DNA of 64,000 bases from Cloacibacterium sp046296655 (GCA_046296655.1 JBKBLE010000003.1:1-64000), one strand, 5' to 3'; shown: positions 1-8,501, counted from the stretch's first letter. The notes: generated by a model from the sequence alone, not told the origin. Made by a program: numbers and translations.

Positions 1-285
1 CGTGAGACAGTTCGGTCTCTATCTATTGCGGGCGTTAGAAGTTTGAGCGGAGTTGACTCTAGTACGAGAGGACCGTGTTGAACAAACCTCTGGTGTATCA
101 GTTGTACCGCCAGGTGCACCGCTGAGTAGCTATGTTTGGAAGAGATAAGCACTGAAAGCATATAAGTGCGAAACTCGCCGCGAGATGAGACTTCTTTTAA
201 GGGTCGTTGGAGATGACGACGTTGATAGGCTACAGGTGTAAAGGCAGTAATGTCATAGCCGAGTAGTACTAATTACCCGTAGATT
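1..285 (+). rRNA. rrl: 23S ribosomal RNA, 3' end (partial)
   Basis: The window opens inside a 23S rRNA. The sarcin-ricin loop region is directly readable (AGTACGAGAGGACC at 61-74), followed by the conserved helices of domain VI. The 5' part lies outside the window. The 3' end is placed near 285 by comparison with the usual domain VI end, with an uncertainty of about 10 bases. It is followed by 5S rRNA on the same strand, the usual order of a bacterial rRNA operon. Confidence 0.95.
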
Positions 286-382
286 TATAGCCTAATAAGG
301 CACTGGAAAGAGAAAAGGTTAGCTCTTTGTGAACGTTTTTATCGATAAAAAAAGTTATAAACATAACTCTTATATACAATAT

Positions 383-491
<109 letters not shown>

Positions 492-500
492 TTTATTTTT

Positions 501-536
501 AAATCCTCATCATGTAAATGATGAGGATTTTTTGTT
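501..536 (+). terminator. Terminator of the rRNA operon
   Basis: A 12-bp stem, AAATCCTCATCA / TGATGAGGATTT, closes a six-base loop and is followed by a T-rich tract. It begins 10 nt after 5S and looks like an intrinsic terminator for the rRNA operon. Confidence 0.85.
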
Positions 537-682
537 TTATACCTATTCTATCTAATCCAATCTCATCAAGCTATCATTTTGAAAGCAGAATACTTTAAAT
601 GAAAAAATACTCATGAAAATTGACTTTATTATATAATTATAAATTATAAACATCAATTTATATTTGAAGAAGGAAAAGCATT

Positions 683-719
683 AAAAAGCCTCTGTTCTAA
701 TGAAGGACAGAGGCTTTTT
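683..719 (-). terminator. Terminator downstream of the acyl-CoA carboxylase gene
   Basis: A 13-bp stem (AAAAAGCCTCTGT / ACAGAGGCTTTTT) lies 31 nt beyond the stop codon of the minus-strand carboxylase gene. A-tracts and T-tracts on its two sides mean that it can end transcription in either direction. Confidence 0.8.
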
Positions 720-749
720 ACTTTACAATTTTATGTATATTTAAATATA

Positions 750-2378
750 TTATACTTGAATTACTCCCATATTAAACTTATCTGTAATAGGAGAATTATT
801 CGCAGCTGCTATACCAGTAGAAATCCATTTTCTGGTGTCTAACGGATTGATAATAGCATCAACCCAAATTCTAGCAGCAGAATATTCTACTTTAGTTTGT
901 TTGGTATAGTTTTGAGTGATTTTCTCTACAAGTTTATTATGTTCTTCTGTTGTAATTTCCTTTCCTTGTTTTTTAAGAGTAGATTCTTGAATTTGAACCA
1001 AAACTTTTGCTGCTTGTGAGCCTCCCATAACGGCTAATTCAGCCCAAGGCCAAGACACGATTAATCTAGGGTCATAAGCTTTTCCACACATGGCATAATT
1101 ACCTGCTCCAAATGAGTTTCCAGTTATTATCGTAAATTTTGGCACAACAGAATTGGCAACTGCATTTACCATCTTGGCGCCATCTTTTATAATACCACCA
1201 TGTTCTGATTTAGAACCTACCATAAATCCAGTTACGTCTTGTAAGAAAACCAAAGGAATTTTTCTTTGATTGCAATTGGCTATAAATCTAGTGGCTTTAT
1301 CTGCAGAATCTGAATAAATAACACCACCAAATTGCATTTCACCTTTCCCAGATTTTACCATTTTTCTTTGATTGGCTACAATTCCTACTGACCAACCATC
1401 GATTCTTGCTGTGGCACAAATGATAGTTTTGCCATAATCTGGTTTGTATTCTTCATATTCTGAATTATCTACAAGTCTTTTAATAATTTCATAAGTGTCA
1501 TATTGTTCTGATCTAGAAGCGGGGATAATACCAAAAATTTCTTCTGGATTTTCTTTTGGAGGAAAACTTTCTGTCCTATCGAATCCTGCTTTTTCGAAAT
1601 CACCAATGGATTTCATAATGTTTTTAATTCTGTCTAAAGCGTCTTTATCATCTTTGGCTTTGTAATCTGTAACTCCAGAAATTTCGCAATGTGTAGTGGC
1701 TCCACCCAAAGTTTCATTGTCAATATTTTCACCAATTGCGGCTTTTACCAAGTAACTTCCAGCTAAGAAAATAGAACCTGTTTTATCTACAATCATGGCT
1801 TCGTCACTCATAATAGGGAGATAAGCGCCACCTGCTACACAACTTCCCATAATAGCAGAAATTTGGATGATTCCCATAGAAGACATTTTTGCATTATTTC
1901 TAAAAATTCTACCAAAATGTTCCTTGTCTGGGAAAATTTCGTCTTGCATAGGAAGATAAACACCAGCAGAATCTACCAAATAGATGATTGGTAATCTGTT
2001 TTCCATGGCGATTTCTTGCGCTCTAAGGTTTTTCTTTCCTGTAATTGGGAACCAAGCTCCTGCTTTTACGGTAGCATCATTGGCTACAACGATGCATTGT
2101 TTACCTGAAATTTTACCAATTTTTACAACTACTCCTGCACTTGGACAGCCACCATGTTCTTCATACATTTCGTGGCCTGCAAAAGCGGCTATTTCTATAG
2201 CTTCATCATCATTATCAAGAAGATAAGCGATGCGTTCTCTAGCGGTGAGTTTACCTTGTTCGTGCTGTTTTTGTAAAGCTTTTTCCCCGCCACCTTTTTT
2301 GATTTTGGCATAGAATTGATTAATTTCTGAAAGCCTGAGTTTATTTGTGTCTTCGTTTTTATTGAATTGTAAGTCCAT
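750..2378 (-). CDS. Acyl-CoA carboxylase, carboxyltransferase (beta) subunit
   Basis: The 542-residue product belongs to the biotin-dependent carboxyltransferase family, which transfers carboxylate from biotin to an acyl-CoA (propionyl-, methylcrotonyl- or similar). The N-terminal half carries the ARERI motif and a GGCPSAGVVVKIG segment. The C-terminal half has a second crotonase-fold domain with GNSFGAGNYAMCGKAYDP and WPWAELAVMGG. GGAYLPIMSDEA is a typical oxyanion-hole region. Length and motifs fit methylcrotonyl-CoA carboxylase beta-like proteins best, but substrate cannot be read from sequence. No biotin carboxylase or biotin carrier gene is adjacent, so the partner subunits must be encoded elsewhere. 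The gene stands alone, with its own terminator and a repeat-filled upstream region. Confidence 0.92.
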   Translation of the reverse strand: MDLQFNKNEDTNKLRLSEINQFYAKIKKGGGEKALQKQHEQGKLTARERIAYLLDNDDEAIEIAAFAGHEMYEEHGGCPSAGVVVKIGKISGKQCIVVANDATVKAGAWFPITGKKNLRAQEIAMENRLPIIYLVDSAGVYLPMQDEIFPDKEHFGRIFRNNAKMSSMGIIQISAIMGSCVAGGAYLPIMSDEAMIVDKTGSIFLAGSYLVKAAIGENIDNETLGGATTHCEISGVTDYKAKDDKDALDRIKNIMKSIGDFEKAGFDRTESFPPKENPEEIFGIIPASRSEQYDTYEIIKRLVDNSEYEEYKPDYGKTIICATARIDGWSVGIVANQRKMVKSGKGEMQFGGVIYSDSADKATRFIANCNQRKIPLVFLQDVTGFMVGSKSEHGGIIKDGAKMVNAVANSVVPKFTIITGNSFGAGNYAMCGKAYDPRLIVSWPWAELAVMGGSQAAKVLVQIQESTLKKQGKEITTEEHNKLVEKITQNYTKQTKVEYSAARIWVDAIINPLDTRKWISTGIAAANNSPITDKFNMGVIQV

Positions 2379-2487
2379 AATTTATTTTGTGTCTCTAAAA
2401 ATACACATTTTATAAAAAATAAGAAATGAATTCTGAATGAGATGTACCATAAATTTTAATTTTAACTCTGAAAGTGTTTTTATGACC

Positions 2488-2589
2488 GAACTGCGCCCGT
2501 GATGGAGCCATTGTTGGAGCTCTCCCGAAATGAAATGGGAATGAATTTGGCTTTCGGGAAGCGACTGGCGACAGCACGAAATTGGCGCC
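2488..2589 (+). repeat. Dispersed hairpin element, copy 1 (GAGCTC family)
   Basis: Conserved flank ATTGTTGGAGCTCT (2510-2523) leads into an inner stem TCCCGAAA / TTTCGGGA (2523-2530 / 2552-2559), followed by AAGCGACTGGCGA and an end block GAAATTGGCGCC. The flanks match the copies at 31211-31290 (reverse) and 45591-45683. The inner stem sequence is different in each copy. Confidence 0.7.
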
Positions 2590-2709
2590 AAAAAAAATAA
2601 AAATTTAACTAATTTTTAAGAAATATTGAATCTTGTTTTTCCGTTATTGATAAAAAGAATTTAATTATTTATTTTTCCTAATTAGTTTTTATAGTTTATT
2701 ATTTGAGCA

Positions 2710-2742
2710 ACGCCCCGAATTTTCTTCGAAAATTCGGGGCGT
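2710..2742. repeat. 15-bp perfect inverted repeat
   Basis: The arms CGCCCCGAATTTTC (2711-2724) and its exact complement (2728-2741) enclose a TTC loop. The outer A/T pair extends the stem to 15 bp. The GC-rich ends are conspicuous in this AT-rich spacer. There is no strong T-run at either side, so terminator function is uncertain. It may be the stem part of a dispersed palindrome. Confidence 0.75.
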
Positions 2743-2792
2743 GTTTATAGGAATGATTAGAGGAAACCCAAAGATAAATAGAAAATTAATGA

Positions 2793-2800
2793 TATTTTTG
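2793..2800 (+). promoter_or_regulatory. Probable -7 box (TAnnTTTG type) for the EamA gene
   Basis: TATTTTTG lies 18 nt before the start codon at 2818 and matches the TAnnTTTG -7 consensus known for Bacteroidota housekeeping promoters. No clear -33 TTTG was found at the usual spacing. Confidence 0.45.
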
Positions 2801-2817
2801 TACTGAAAATTTGAGAT

Positions 2818-3693
2818 ATGTATAAAACTTCTACTTTTAGGCTTCATTTGATTGTTTTTTTATGGGGATTTACTGCTATTTTGGGAAAACTGATTCATGC
2901 TAATGCAGAAGTTTTGGTTTTTTACAGAATGCTTTTCGCTTCGGTTTTTCTCTATCTATTCATTAGGATTATCAAAAAAGACAGCATAAAAGTTTCTAAG
3001 AAATTACTTTTAAAATTAGTAGGAATAGGAAGTTTAATGGCATTTCACTGGTTGTTTTTCTTCAGTTCTATTAAAGTGTCTAATGTATCTATTGCGCTGA
3101 GTTGTCTGGGAACATCTACCTTGTTTGCTGCACTGCTAGAACCTCTTATTTTTAAAAGAAAAATAGACCTTTCGGAGATTGTGATGGGAATAGTAATTGT
3201 GATTTGTATTTCCTTAATTTTCAAAGTAGAATTTCAGTATAAATTAGGAATTATTTACGGGTTAATTTGCGCTTTACTCGGAACGATTTTTTCAGTTTTT
3301 AACGGAAAATTATATGGCAAAACATCATCTGGAAATATTATTTTCTATGAAATTTTCGGAGGTTTTCTGGTGATTAGTTTGTATTACGTTTTTTCTGGTC
3401 AAATTTCACAAATTGGCGAAATAAGTTACCGTGATTTAGCGTTATTAACCTTATTGGCGAGTGTTTTTACAGCATATCCTATGTTTGAGTCAGTGAATTT
3501 GATGAAGTATATTTCACCATTTACCTTGATTCTTACAGTAAATTTAGAGCCTATTTATGGAATTATATTGGCTTTTTTTATCTTTGGAGAATCAGAAAAA
3601 ATGAGTGCTGTTTTTTATGGAGCATCTTTGGTTATGATTTTGGCAATTGTCATTAATGGAGTCATTAAAGCCAGAAAAAATCCAAAGAAATAG
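2818..3693 (+). CDS. EamA/DMT-family transporter
   Basis: The 291-residue protein is almost entirely hydrophobic, with about ten membrane-spanning stretches. It is arranged as two similar halves (roughly residues 5-135 and 145-285), the hallmark of the EamA drug/metabolite transporter superfamily. Features include an N-terminal FLWGFTAILGKLI segment, a FYRMLFA motif after the first loop, and a C-terminal LEPIYGIILAFFIFGE motif typical of the second EamA repeat. These proteins are inner-membrane exporters or importers of small metabolites; the substrate cannot be inferred. It is followed 35 nt later by a secretion-related gene on the same strand, but a shared function is not evident. Confidence 0.88.
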   Translation: MYKTSTFRLHLIVFLWGFTAILGKLIHANAEVLVFYRMLFASVFLYLFIRIIKKDSIKVSKKLLLKLVGIGSLMAFHWLFFFSSIKVSNVSIALSCLGTSTLFAALLEPLIFKRKIDLSEIVMGIVIVICISLIFKVEFQYKLGIIYGLICALLGTIFSVFNGKLYGKTSSGNIIFYEIFGGFLVISLYYVFSGQISQIGEISYRDLALLTLLASVFTAYPMFESVNLMKYISPFTLILTVNLEPIYGIILAFFIFGESEKMSAVFYGASLVMILAIVINGVIKARKNPKK

Positions 3694-3728
3694 CAATAGA
3701 AAACGCTCTAGAGTGATATTAAACAAAT

Positions 3729-4811
3729 TTGATGAAAAAATATTTACTTCTTTTAGCCTTTTTGTCAGTCATAGGCAATGCACAAATCGTAAGAAAATAT
3801 TCTAACGAATTTCTCAATATTGGAGCTGGAGCCAGAGGTTTAGCAATGGGAGGCGCTGTGATTTCTAATCAGAATGATGTCTATGCTCCTATGTGGAATC
3901 CAGCTGGTTTAACCGAAGTAGAAAGCGATTGGCAAGGCGCAGCAATGCACGCAGAATATTTCGAATCTATTGCTAAATACGATTATATTTCTTTCGCCAA
4001 AGCGCTCGATTCTAAAGATGGCGTTTTGGGAATTTCTATTGTAAGATTGGGTGTGGATAATATTTTGAACACTACTCAGATGATAGACTCTGAAGGAAAC
4101 ATAGATTATGATAAAATTTCTAAATTTTCCACTTCAGATTATGCAGGAATTATTTCTTATGCTTTTCGTCCTGGTGGAAACCAAAAACTAAGCGTGGGAA
4201 TTAATGCCAAAATCGTTTACCGAAATATTGGGAAATTTGCCAATGGTTTCGGGTTTGGATTTGATGCAGGAGCTATTTATCGTGCAGATTCTGGTTACCA
4301 ATTTGGAGCAATGCTGAGAGATGCCACTACTACAGTGAATTTTTGGAGCATCAACCAAAAAGAATTGTCAGCAGTAGTAAACGGAGAAGAATTCAATCCC
4401 GCTCCGAAAGATAAAATGGAAATTACCATGCCTAAACTAAATATAGGCGTTTCTAAAAATTTCGAAATCAACCGGGATTTAGAATTATTGCCAGAAGCTG
4501 GTCTTAATGTAGATTTTGCCAAAACCGCTGCAGTAATTTCTACCGATTTTGCAAGTATTTCGCCCTATATTGGTGCGGAACTCAGTTTCCAGAAAATGAT
4601 TTTTGTGAGAGCTGGACTCAATAGATTTCAAACTGTGACCGATATAGAAGACCTAAAACGCAAAGTTTCTATGCAACCAAGCGCTGGAATTGGCATCAAA
4701 TACAAGGGACTTACGCTAGATTATGCCATTACCAATACAGGAATTGGCGGCAGCAATTATTTCTCGAATTTCTTTTCTCTGAAATTGGATATGAGGGATT
4801 TTAGATATTAG
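3729..4811 (+). CDS. porV2: PorV/PorQ-like outer-membrane protein (PorV2-like), type IX secretion associated
   Basis: The 360-residue protein starts with a signal peptide (cleavage expected after NAQ near residue 19). It continues with a conserved GAGARGLAMGGA segment and MWNPAGLTEVES, the N-terminal signature of PorV/PorQ-type beta-barrels of the FadL-like group. The C-terminus ends in an aromatic strand. PorV family members work with the type IX secretion system at the outer membrane, shuttling cargo from the translocon to the attachment complex. The symbol follows the usage for the shorter PorV paralogue of flavobacteria and is my assignment. The next gene, a secreted protein of unknown function, may be linked, but 233 nt with a repeat separate them. 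Confidence 0.75.
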   Translation: MMKKYLLLLAFLSVIGNAQIVRKYSNEFLNIGAGARGLAMGGAVISNQNDVYAPMWNPAGLTEVESDWQGAAMHAEYFESIAKYDYISFAKALDSKDGVLGISIVRLGVDNILNTTQMIDSEGNIDYDKISKFSTSDYAGIISYAFRPGGNQKLSVGINAKIVYRNIGKFANGFGFGFDAGAIYRADSGYQFGAMLRDATTTVNFWSINQKELSAVVNGEEFNPAPKDKMEITMPKLNIGVSKNFEINRDLELLPEAGLNVDFAKTAAVISTDFASISPYIGAELSFQKMIFVRAGLNRFQTVTDIEDLKRKVSMQPSAGIGIKYKGLTLDYAITNTGIGGSNYFSNFFSLKLDMRDFRY

Positions 4812-4845
4812 AAGCAACCCGTTTTCAGTTTCTAATCACGTTTTC

Positions 4846-4946
4846 ACCTGCTTTCGCCACTCGCTTTTTTGTTTTTTGTCATTCTGAGCGAAGTCGAAGA
4901 ATCTGTAAAAAACAAAAAGAGCTCAAACAAAGGCTCAATCAGGGCT
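4846..4946 (-). repeat. Dispersed hairpin element, copy 2, with a second repeat in its loop
   Basis: Read on the minus strand it begins AGCCCTGATTGAGCC, passes TTTGTTTGAGCTC, and ends AAAAAAGCGAGTGGCGAAAG, closely matching copy 4 at 33459-33558. The stem is TTTTTGTTTTTTAC paired with its near complement. The loop (4878-4904) holds a different dispersed repeat that begins GTCATTCTGAGCGAAGTCGA. Confidence 0.75.
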
Positions 4947-5044
4947 ATTTTTCACTTTCATTTCTTCGTAAGCACGTTTTTCAGAAAAATAATTTCATTA
5001 GAACTTAATTATTTTTTACATTTACTTCACTAAAATTTATCACA

Positions 5045-5824
5045 ATGAAAAAATCATTTGCACTTGCTTTCTTGTTTTTTACCCTGTTATTTTCCGCACA
5101 AAATATTACCGATTACGAATACATTTATGTTCCCAAAAAGTTCAAAGATTTTGAAGCGAATGAATATAATCTCAATACCCTTTTGAAAAAAGCTTTAGAA
5201 GCAAAGAAATATAAAGTAATTCAAGATGACATTGTTAACTGGCCTTTAGAATTGAGAGAAAATCCTTGTAAAGTTTTAAATGCAGAATTGCTTAATGATT
5301 CTAACATGTTCAGAAACCGAGTGAAATTACAGTTTTCGAATTGTGAGAAAAATGTAATTTTTGAAACCAAAGGCACTTCTATGATTAAGGATTTCGAGTT
5401 AGGCTATCAAGACGCGATGAATATTTCACTCAAAAATTTACAAAATTCTCAACCTAAAGAAATAGAAGTTTTAGCAAAACCAACTGAAAAAAATGCAGTA
5501 GAAACCGTTGTAGAAAAGCCAGTTCAGGCTTTAGTAGCTTCTACAAATTCTGCAACTCCAGAAGTTTCCAAAAAAGCAGAAAGTTATAGCAATGGAACGA
5601 TGAGTTTCCAAAAAATTCAGATTGCTAAAGATCAATTCATCTTGGTAAGTTCTAGTAGTTCTGTTCCTTTTGCCACGTTTAAAAATACTACAAAATCAGA
5701 TGTTTACAGAGTAACTTTAGAAAACGGAACTTCTACTTTAGGTTACACAGAAAACGGAAATCTGGTGATAGAAATCCCAACCAGTGATGGGAATTACAAA
5801 AAAGAAGTCTTTACAGCGAAATAG
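5045..5824 (+). CDS. Secreted protein of unknown function
   Basis: The 259-residue protein has a clear N-terminal signal peptide ending near FSAQ. A globular domain of about 110 residues with two cysteines follows (NPCKVLNAE and FSNCEKN), which could form one disulfide. The middle (about residues 140-180) is a low-complexity linker rich in E, K, A and S. The last 70 residues form a second small beta-rich region ending TSDGNYKKEVFTAK. I recognise no named family. It is likely periplasmic or surface-exposed because it has a signal peptide but no lipobox and no second membrane segment. Its position after a PorV-like gene suggests, but does not show, an envelope role. Confidence 0.7.
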   Translation: MKKSFALAFLFFTLLFSAQNITDYEYIYVPKKFKDFEANEYNLNTLLKKALEAKKYKVIQDDIVNWPLELRENPCKVLNAELLNDSNMFRNRVKLQFSNCEKNVIFETKGTSMIKDFELGYQDAMNISLKNLQNSQPKEIEVLAKPTEKNAVETVVEKPVQALVASTNSATPEVSKKAESYSNGTMSFQKIQIAKDQFILVSSSSSVPFATFKNTTKSDVYRVTLENGTSTLGYTENGNLVIEIPTSDGNYKKEVFTAK

Positions 5825-5947
5825 GAAACCAATTTGTGTTACATTTTTTAGCGCAATATTTGTCATTCCGAAGGAATCTAAATATATTTTGTATAGATGC
5901 TTTCAGCAAGACAAAGATTGTGCTTATTTTTTTTTAAATGTAATTCA

Positions 5948-7738
5948 TTAATTATTAAAAAACTCCCAAACTACTTTAGCTTTAGCTTTTCCTAGAATTT
6001 CTTCCAGAGTTTCTAGGTTGGCTTCTTTCACGCGTTTTACAGATTTTAGTTTTTTTAGAAGCAATTCTATGGTTTTTTCGCCAACTCCTGGTATTTCTTC
6101 TAGTTCTGATTTTATGGTATTGTTAGTTCTGCGCGTTCTGTGATGTTTCACACCAAATCTATGAGCTTCGTCACGAACTCTTTGCAGAATTTTCAAAGTT
6201 TCAGATTTTTTGTCTAAGTATAACGGAATTGGATCTTCTGGAAAGAAAATTTCTTCCAAACGTTTTGCAATTCCCACAATCGTAATTTTTCCGTACAAAC
6301 CCAGTAATTTCAAGCTTTTCACAGCAGACGAAAGTTGACCTTTTCCACCGTCAATCAAAATCAATTGTGGTAAATTTTCGCCTTCATCCAGCATTCTTTT
6401 GTAACGTCTGTAAATCACTTCTTCCATCGTCGCAAAATCATTCGGACCTTCCACTGTTTTTACGTGAAAAATTCGGTAATCAGATTTACTTGGTTTTCCG
6501 TCTTTGAAAACGACACAAGCCGAAACAGGATTACTTCCTTGAATATTAGAATTGTCAAATCCTTCAATATGTCTCGGTTCTACCGGCATTCTGAGCAGTT
6601 TTTGCATTTCTGCCATAATTCTGTTGGTGTGTCTTTCTGGATCTACAATTTGAACTTGTTTCAGTTTTTCGAGTCTGTATTCTTTGGCGTTTTTTTCAGA
6701 AAGTTCTACAATTCTTTTCTTGTCACCCACTTTTGGAACGATGAGTTTTATATTCGGAATTTCTATATTCAAGTGAAAAGGAAGCAAAATTTCTTTGGAT
6801 TCCGAAGCGAATTTTTGTCGAATTTCTATGAGTGCTTCTTCCAAAATTTCTTCATCGGTTTCTTCCAGCATTTTTTTAATTTCTGTGGTGAAACTTTGGA
6901 CAATATTTCCGTTTCTAATTTTGAAAAAATTCACATAAGCTGCGGTTTCATCACTCGTCATTCCGAAAACATCTACATCATCTATGTTTGGATTTACAAC
7001 CGTATTTCTCGCTTGATAATCTTCTAAAATATCTAATCTTTCTTTTACATTTTGTGCTGCTTCAAATTCTAAATTGGCTGCAAAACGAAACATTTCGTCT
7101 TCTAAATATTTCCTCGCTTTTCGGAAATCTCCTTTGATAATTCCACGTATTGCGTCTATTTTTTCGTCATAACTTTCCAGACTTTCTAAGCCTTCACAAG
7201 GACCTTTGCAATTTTTGATGTGATATTCTAAGCAAACTTTATATTTTCCATCTTCAATTTTTTTCGGTGACAAATCTAAATTACACGAACGAATTTTATA
7301 CAAATTTTTAATCGTTTCCAATAAAATTTTTGCGGGACGAACTTTAGCATAAGGTCCGTAATATTCACTTCCATCTTTGATGATGGTTCTGGTCAAAAAA
7401 ACACGCGGGAAATTTTCGTTTTTAATACAAATCCAAGGATAGGTTTTGTCGTCTTTCAACATTACGTTGTAAAACGGTTGATGTTCTTTTATCAGATTAT
7501 TTTCTAACAAAAGCGCATCATATTCAGAGTTTACAACGGTCGTTTCTAATCTTACGATTTTAGAAACCATAATTCTGGTTCTGTAACCGTTTTGATTTTT
7601 GTTGAAATAAGAAAGCACTCTTTTCTTCAAATTTTTGGCTTTTCCTACATACAAAAGTTGTCCGTTTTTATCGTAAAAACGGTAAACTCCGGGTTCTGAA
7701 GGAAGTGTTTTGAGTTGAAGTTCGAGGTTTGAATTCAT
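5948..7738 (-). CDS. uvrC: Excinuclease ABC subunit C
   Basis: The 596-residue product is the dual-incision nuclease of nucleotide excision repair, acting with UvrA and UvrB. The GIY-YIG domain that makes the 3' incision is at residues 14-95 (PGVYRFYDKNGQLLYVGKAK). A cysteine cluster (CNLD..C..C..C) follows near 150-185, the UvrB-binding UVR motif near 205-240, and the RNase H-like domain that makes the 5' incision near 380-530 (IEGFDNSNIQGSNPVSA; ILIDGGKGQL). A helix-hairpin-helix sits at the C-terminus (IPGVGEKTIELL). Length is normal. It is monocistronic; uvrA and uvrB are not in this window. Confidence 0.96.
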   Translation of the reverse strand: MNSNLELQLKTLPSEPGVYRFYDKNGQLLYVGKAKNLKKRVLSYFNKNQNGYRTRIMVSKIVRLETTVVNSEYDALLLENNLIKEHQPFYNVMLKDDKTYPWICIKNENFPRVFLTRTIIKDGSEYYGPYAKVRPAKILLETIKNLYKIRSCNLDLSPKKIEDGKYKVCLEYHIKNCKGPCEGLESLESYDEKIDAIRGIIKGDFRKARKYLEDEMFRFAANLEFEAAQNVKERLDILEDYQARNTVVNPNIDDVDVFGMTSDETAAYVNFFKIRNGNIVQSFTTEIKKMLEETDEEILEEALIEIRQKFASESKEILLPFHLNIEIPNIKLIVPKVGDKKRIVELSEKNAKEYRLEKLKQVQIVDPERHTNRIMAEMQKLLRMPVEPRHIEGFDNSNIQGSNPVSACVVFKDGKPSKSDYRIFHVKTVEGPNDFATMEEVIYRRYKRMLDEGENLPQLILIDGGKGQLSSAVKSLKLLGLYGKITIVGIAKRLEEIFFPEDPIPLYLDKKSETLKILQRVRDEAHRFGVKHHRTRRTNNTIKSELEEIPGVGEKTIELLLKKLKSVKRVKEANLETLEEILGKAKAKVVWEFFNN

Positions 7739-7862
7739 TGAACAAAAATAGTGAAAAAGTATCGAGATACAGGATTCGTATTCAGAGATTTTTGACTCGA
7801 AAAATTTTATGAAATTTTGAAAATTTAAAAAATTGACATCTATTTTTATTTAGCATGAATTA

Positions 7863-7928
7863 GGCTCCGTAGGAGCCAAAGGTTTGTAGGAGAGTTATTC
7901 TATGAAACCTGAGCTCCGTAGGAGCGAC
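7863..7928 (+). repeat. REP doublet on the left side of the RAYT gene
   Basis: Two palindromic units lie in tandem. The first is GGCTCCGTAGGAGCC followed by AAAGGTTTGTAG (7863-7889), and the second is AGCTCCGTAGGAGCGAC (7912-7928). Both reappear in inverted order and orientation on the other side of the transposase gene. Short palindromes with a conserved tail flanking a RAYT gene are the defining layout of REP sequences. Confidence 0.85.
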
Positions 7929-7931
7929 AGG

Positions 7932-8396
7932 TTATTCATAAAACTCAAACAAATATTTTTCGTCATAATCTACTTCAAACTTTTCTAAAAACTCTAAATA
8001 TTCTTCTCTAAAACTTTTCTTCTGATGATGTTCTTTTTGATTCAAAATATACTTTACAACATTATCTATTTGACTTTTAGAATATGAAAATGCACCATAG
8101 CCTTCCTGCCAATGAAATTTTCCTAAAAACCAATTTTCTTCATTAATTAATTTTGAAGAATTTGATTTAATATATCTTACAAAATCTGAAATTTTGATGT
8201 CTAATTTATTAAATCCAACCAATAAGTGAATATGATCAGGATTTGCATAAATTGCTAACAATTTTTGTTCTTTACTTCTCACAATTCCAGAAATATATTG
8301 TTGAAGTCTTTCTCTGTGAGATTCTAAAATTTGAGATTCTCTTCCTTTTACAGCGAAAATAAATTGAATGTAAATTTGTGAATAGGTGTTTGCCAT
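7932..8396 (-). CDS. REP-associated tyrosine transposase (RAYT, IS200-like Y1 family)
   Basis: The 154-residue Y1 transposase has the HUH metal-binding motif (NPDHIHLLVG) and the catalytic tyrosine helix VVKYILNQKEHH. These single-strand DNA enzymes cut and rejoin DNA at hairpins. RAYTs are domesticated, usually single-copy relatives that act on REP palindromes. I place the start at 8396 (MANTYSQIYIQF), because the longer frame to 8447 would translate through the right-hand REP and gives an unconserved N-terminus. The stop lies four bases from the left-hand REP. The gene has no IS-type partner (no tnpB) and sits alone between uvrC and a plug-domain gene. Confidence 0.88.
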   Translation of the reverse strand: MANTYSQIYIQFIFAVKGRESQILESHRERLQQYISGIVRSKEQKLLAIYANPDHIHLLVGFNKLDIKISDFVRYIKSNSSKLINEENWFLGKFHWQEGYGAFSYSKSQIDNVVKYILNQKEHHQKKSFREEYLEFLEKFEVDYDEKYLFEFYE

Positions 8397-8415
8397 TTTT
8401 GGATTAGTTTTTGGT

Positions 8416-8482
8416 GTCGCTCCTACGGAGCTTTTTTTTGATATCACAAATATTTCTACAAACCTTTGGCTCCTACGGAGCC
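8416..8482 (-). repeat. REP doublet on the right side of the RAYT gene (inverted)
   Basis: These are exact inverted copies of the left-hand units: 8416-8432 mirrors 7912-7928 (17 of 17 bases) and 8456-8482 mirrors 7863-7889 (27 of 27 bases). The whole 620-bp unit 7863-8482 therefore has perfect 27-bp terminal inverted repeats. Confidence 0.88.
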
Positions 8483-8501
8483 GACTTTCAAAACAATAAA
8501 T

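Larger units (their letters stand above)
2379..2817. other. Intergenic stretch with two repeat structures and a promoter
   Basis: This 439-base stretch between two diverging genes has no convincing gene. It holds a hairpin-element copy (2488-2589), a near-perfect 15-bp palindrome (2710-2742) and, at 2793-2800, a TATTTTTG box suited to driving the EamA gene. The rest is AT-rich and featureless to my reading. Confidence 0.7.

Noticed and set aside
2382..2591. A 69-codon minus-strand frame upstream of the acyl-CoA carboxylase gene
   Set aside because: It overlaps a dispersed hairpin element and its composition is that of the repeat; no protein pattern or ribosome-binding site is visible.
5862..5880. 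GTCATTCCGAAGGAATC-like motif after the secreted protein gene, also near 39180-39196
   Set aside because: It is a short copy of a common dispersed motif, too short to call an element, although a relation to the GAGCGAAGTCGA family is possible.
8397..8447. Longer start for the RAYT protein
   Set aside because: The added 17 residues are translated from the right-hand REP unit; the family starts at MANTYSQIYIQF-like sequences.
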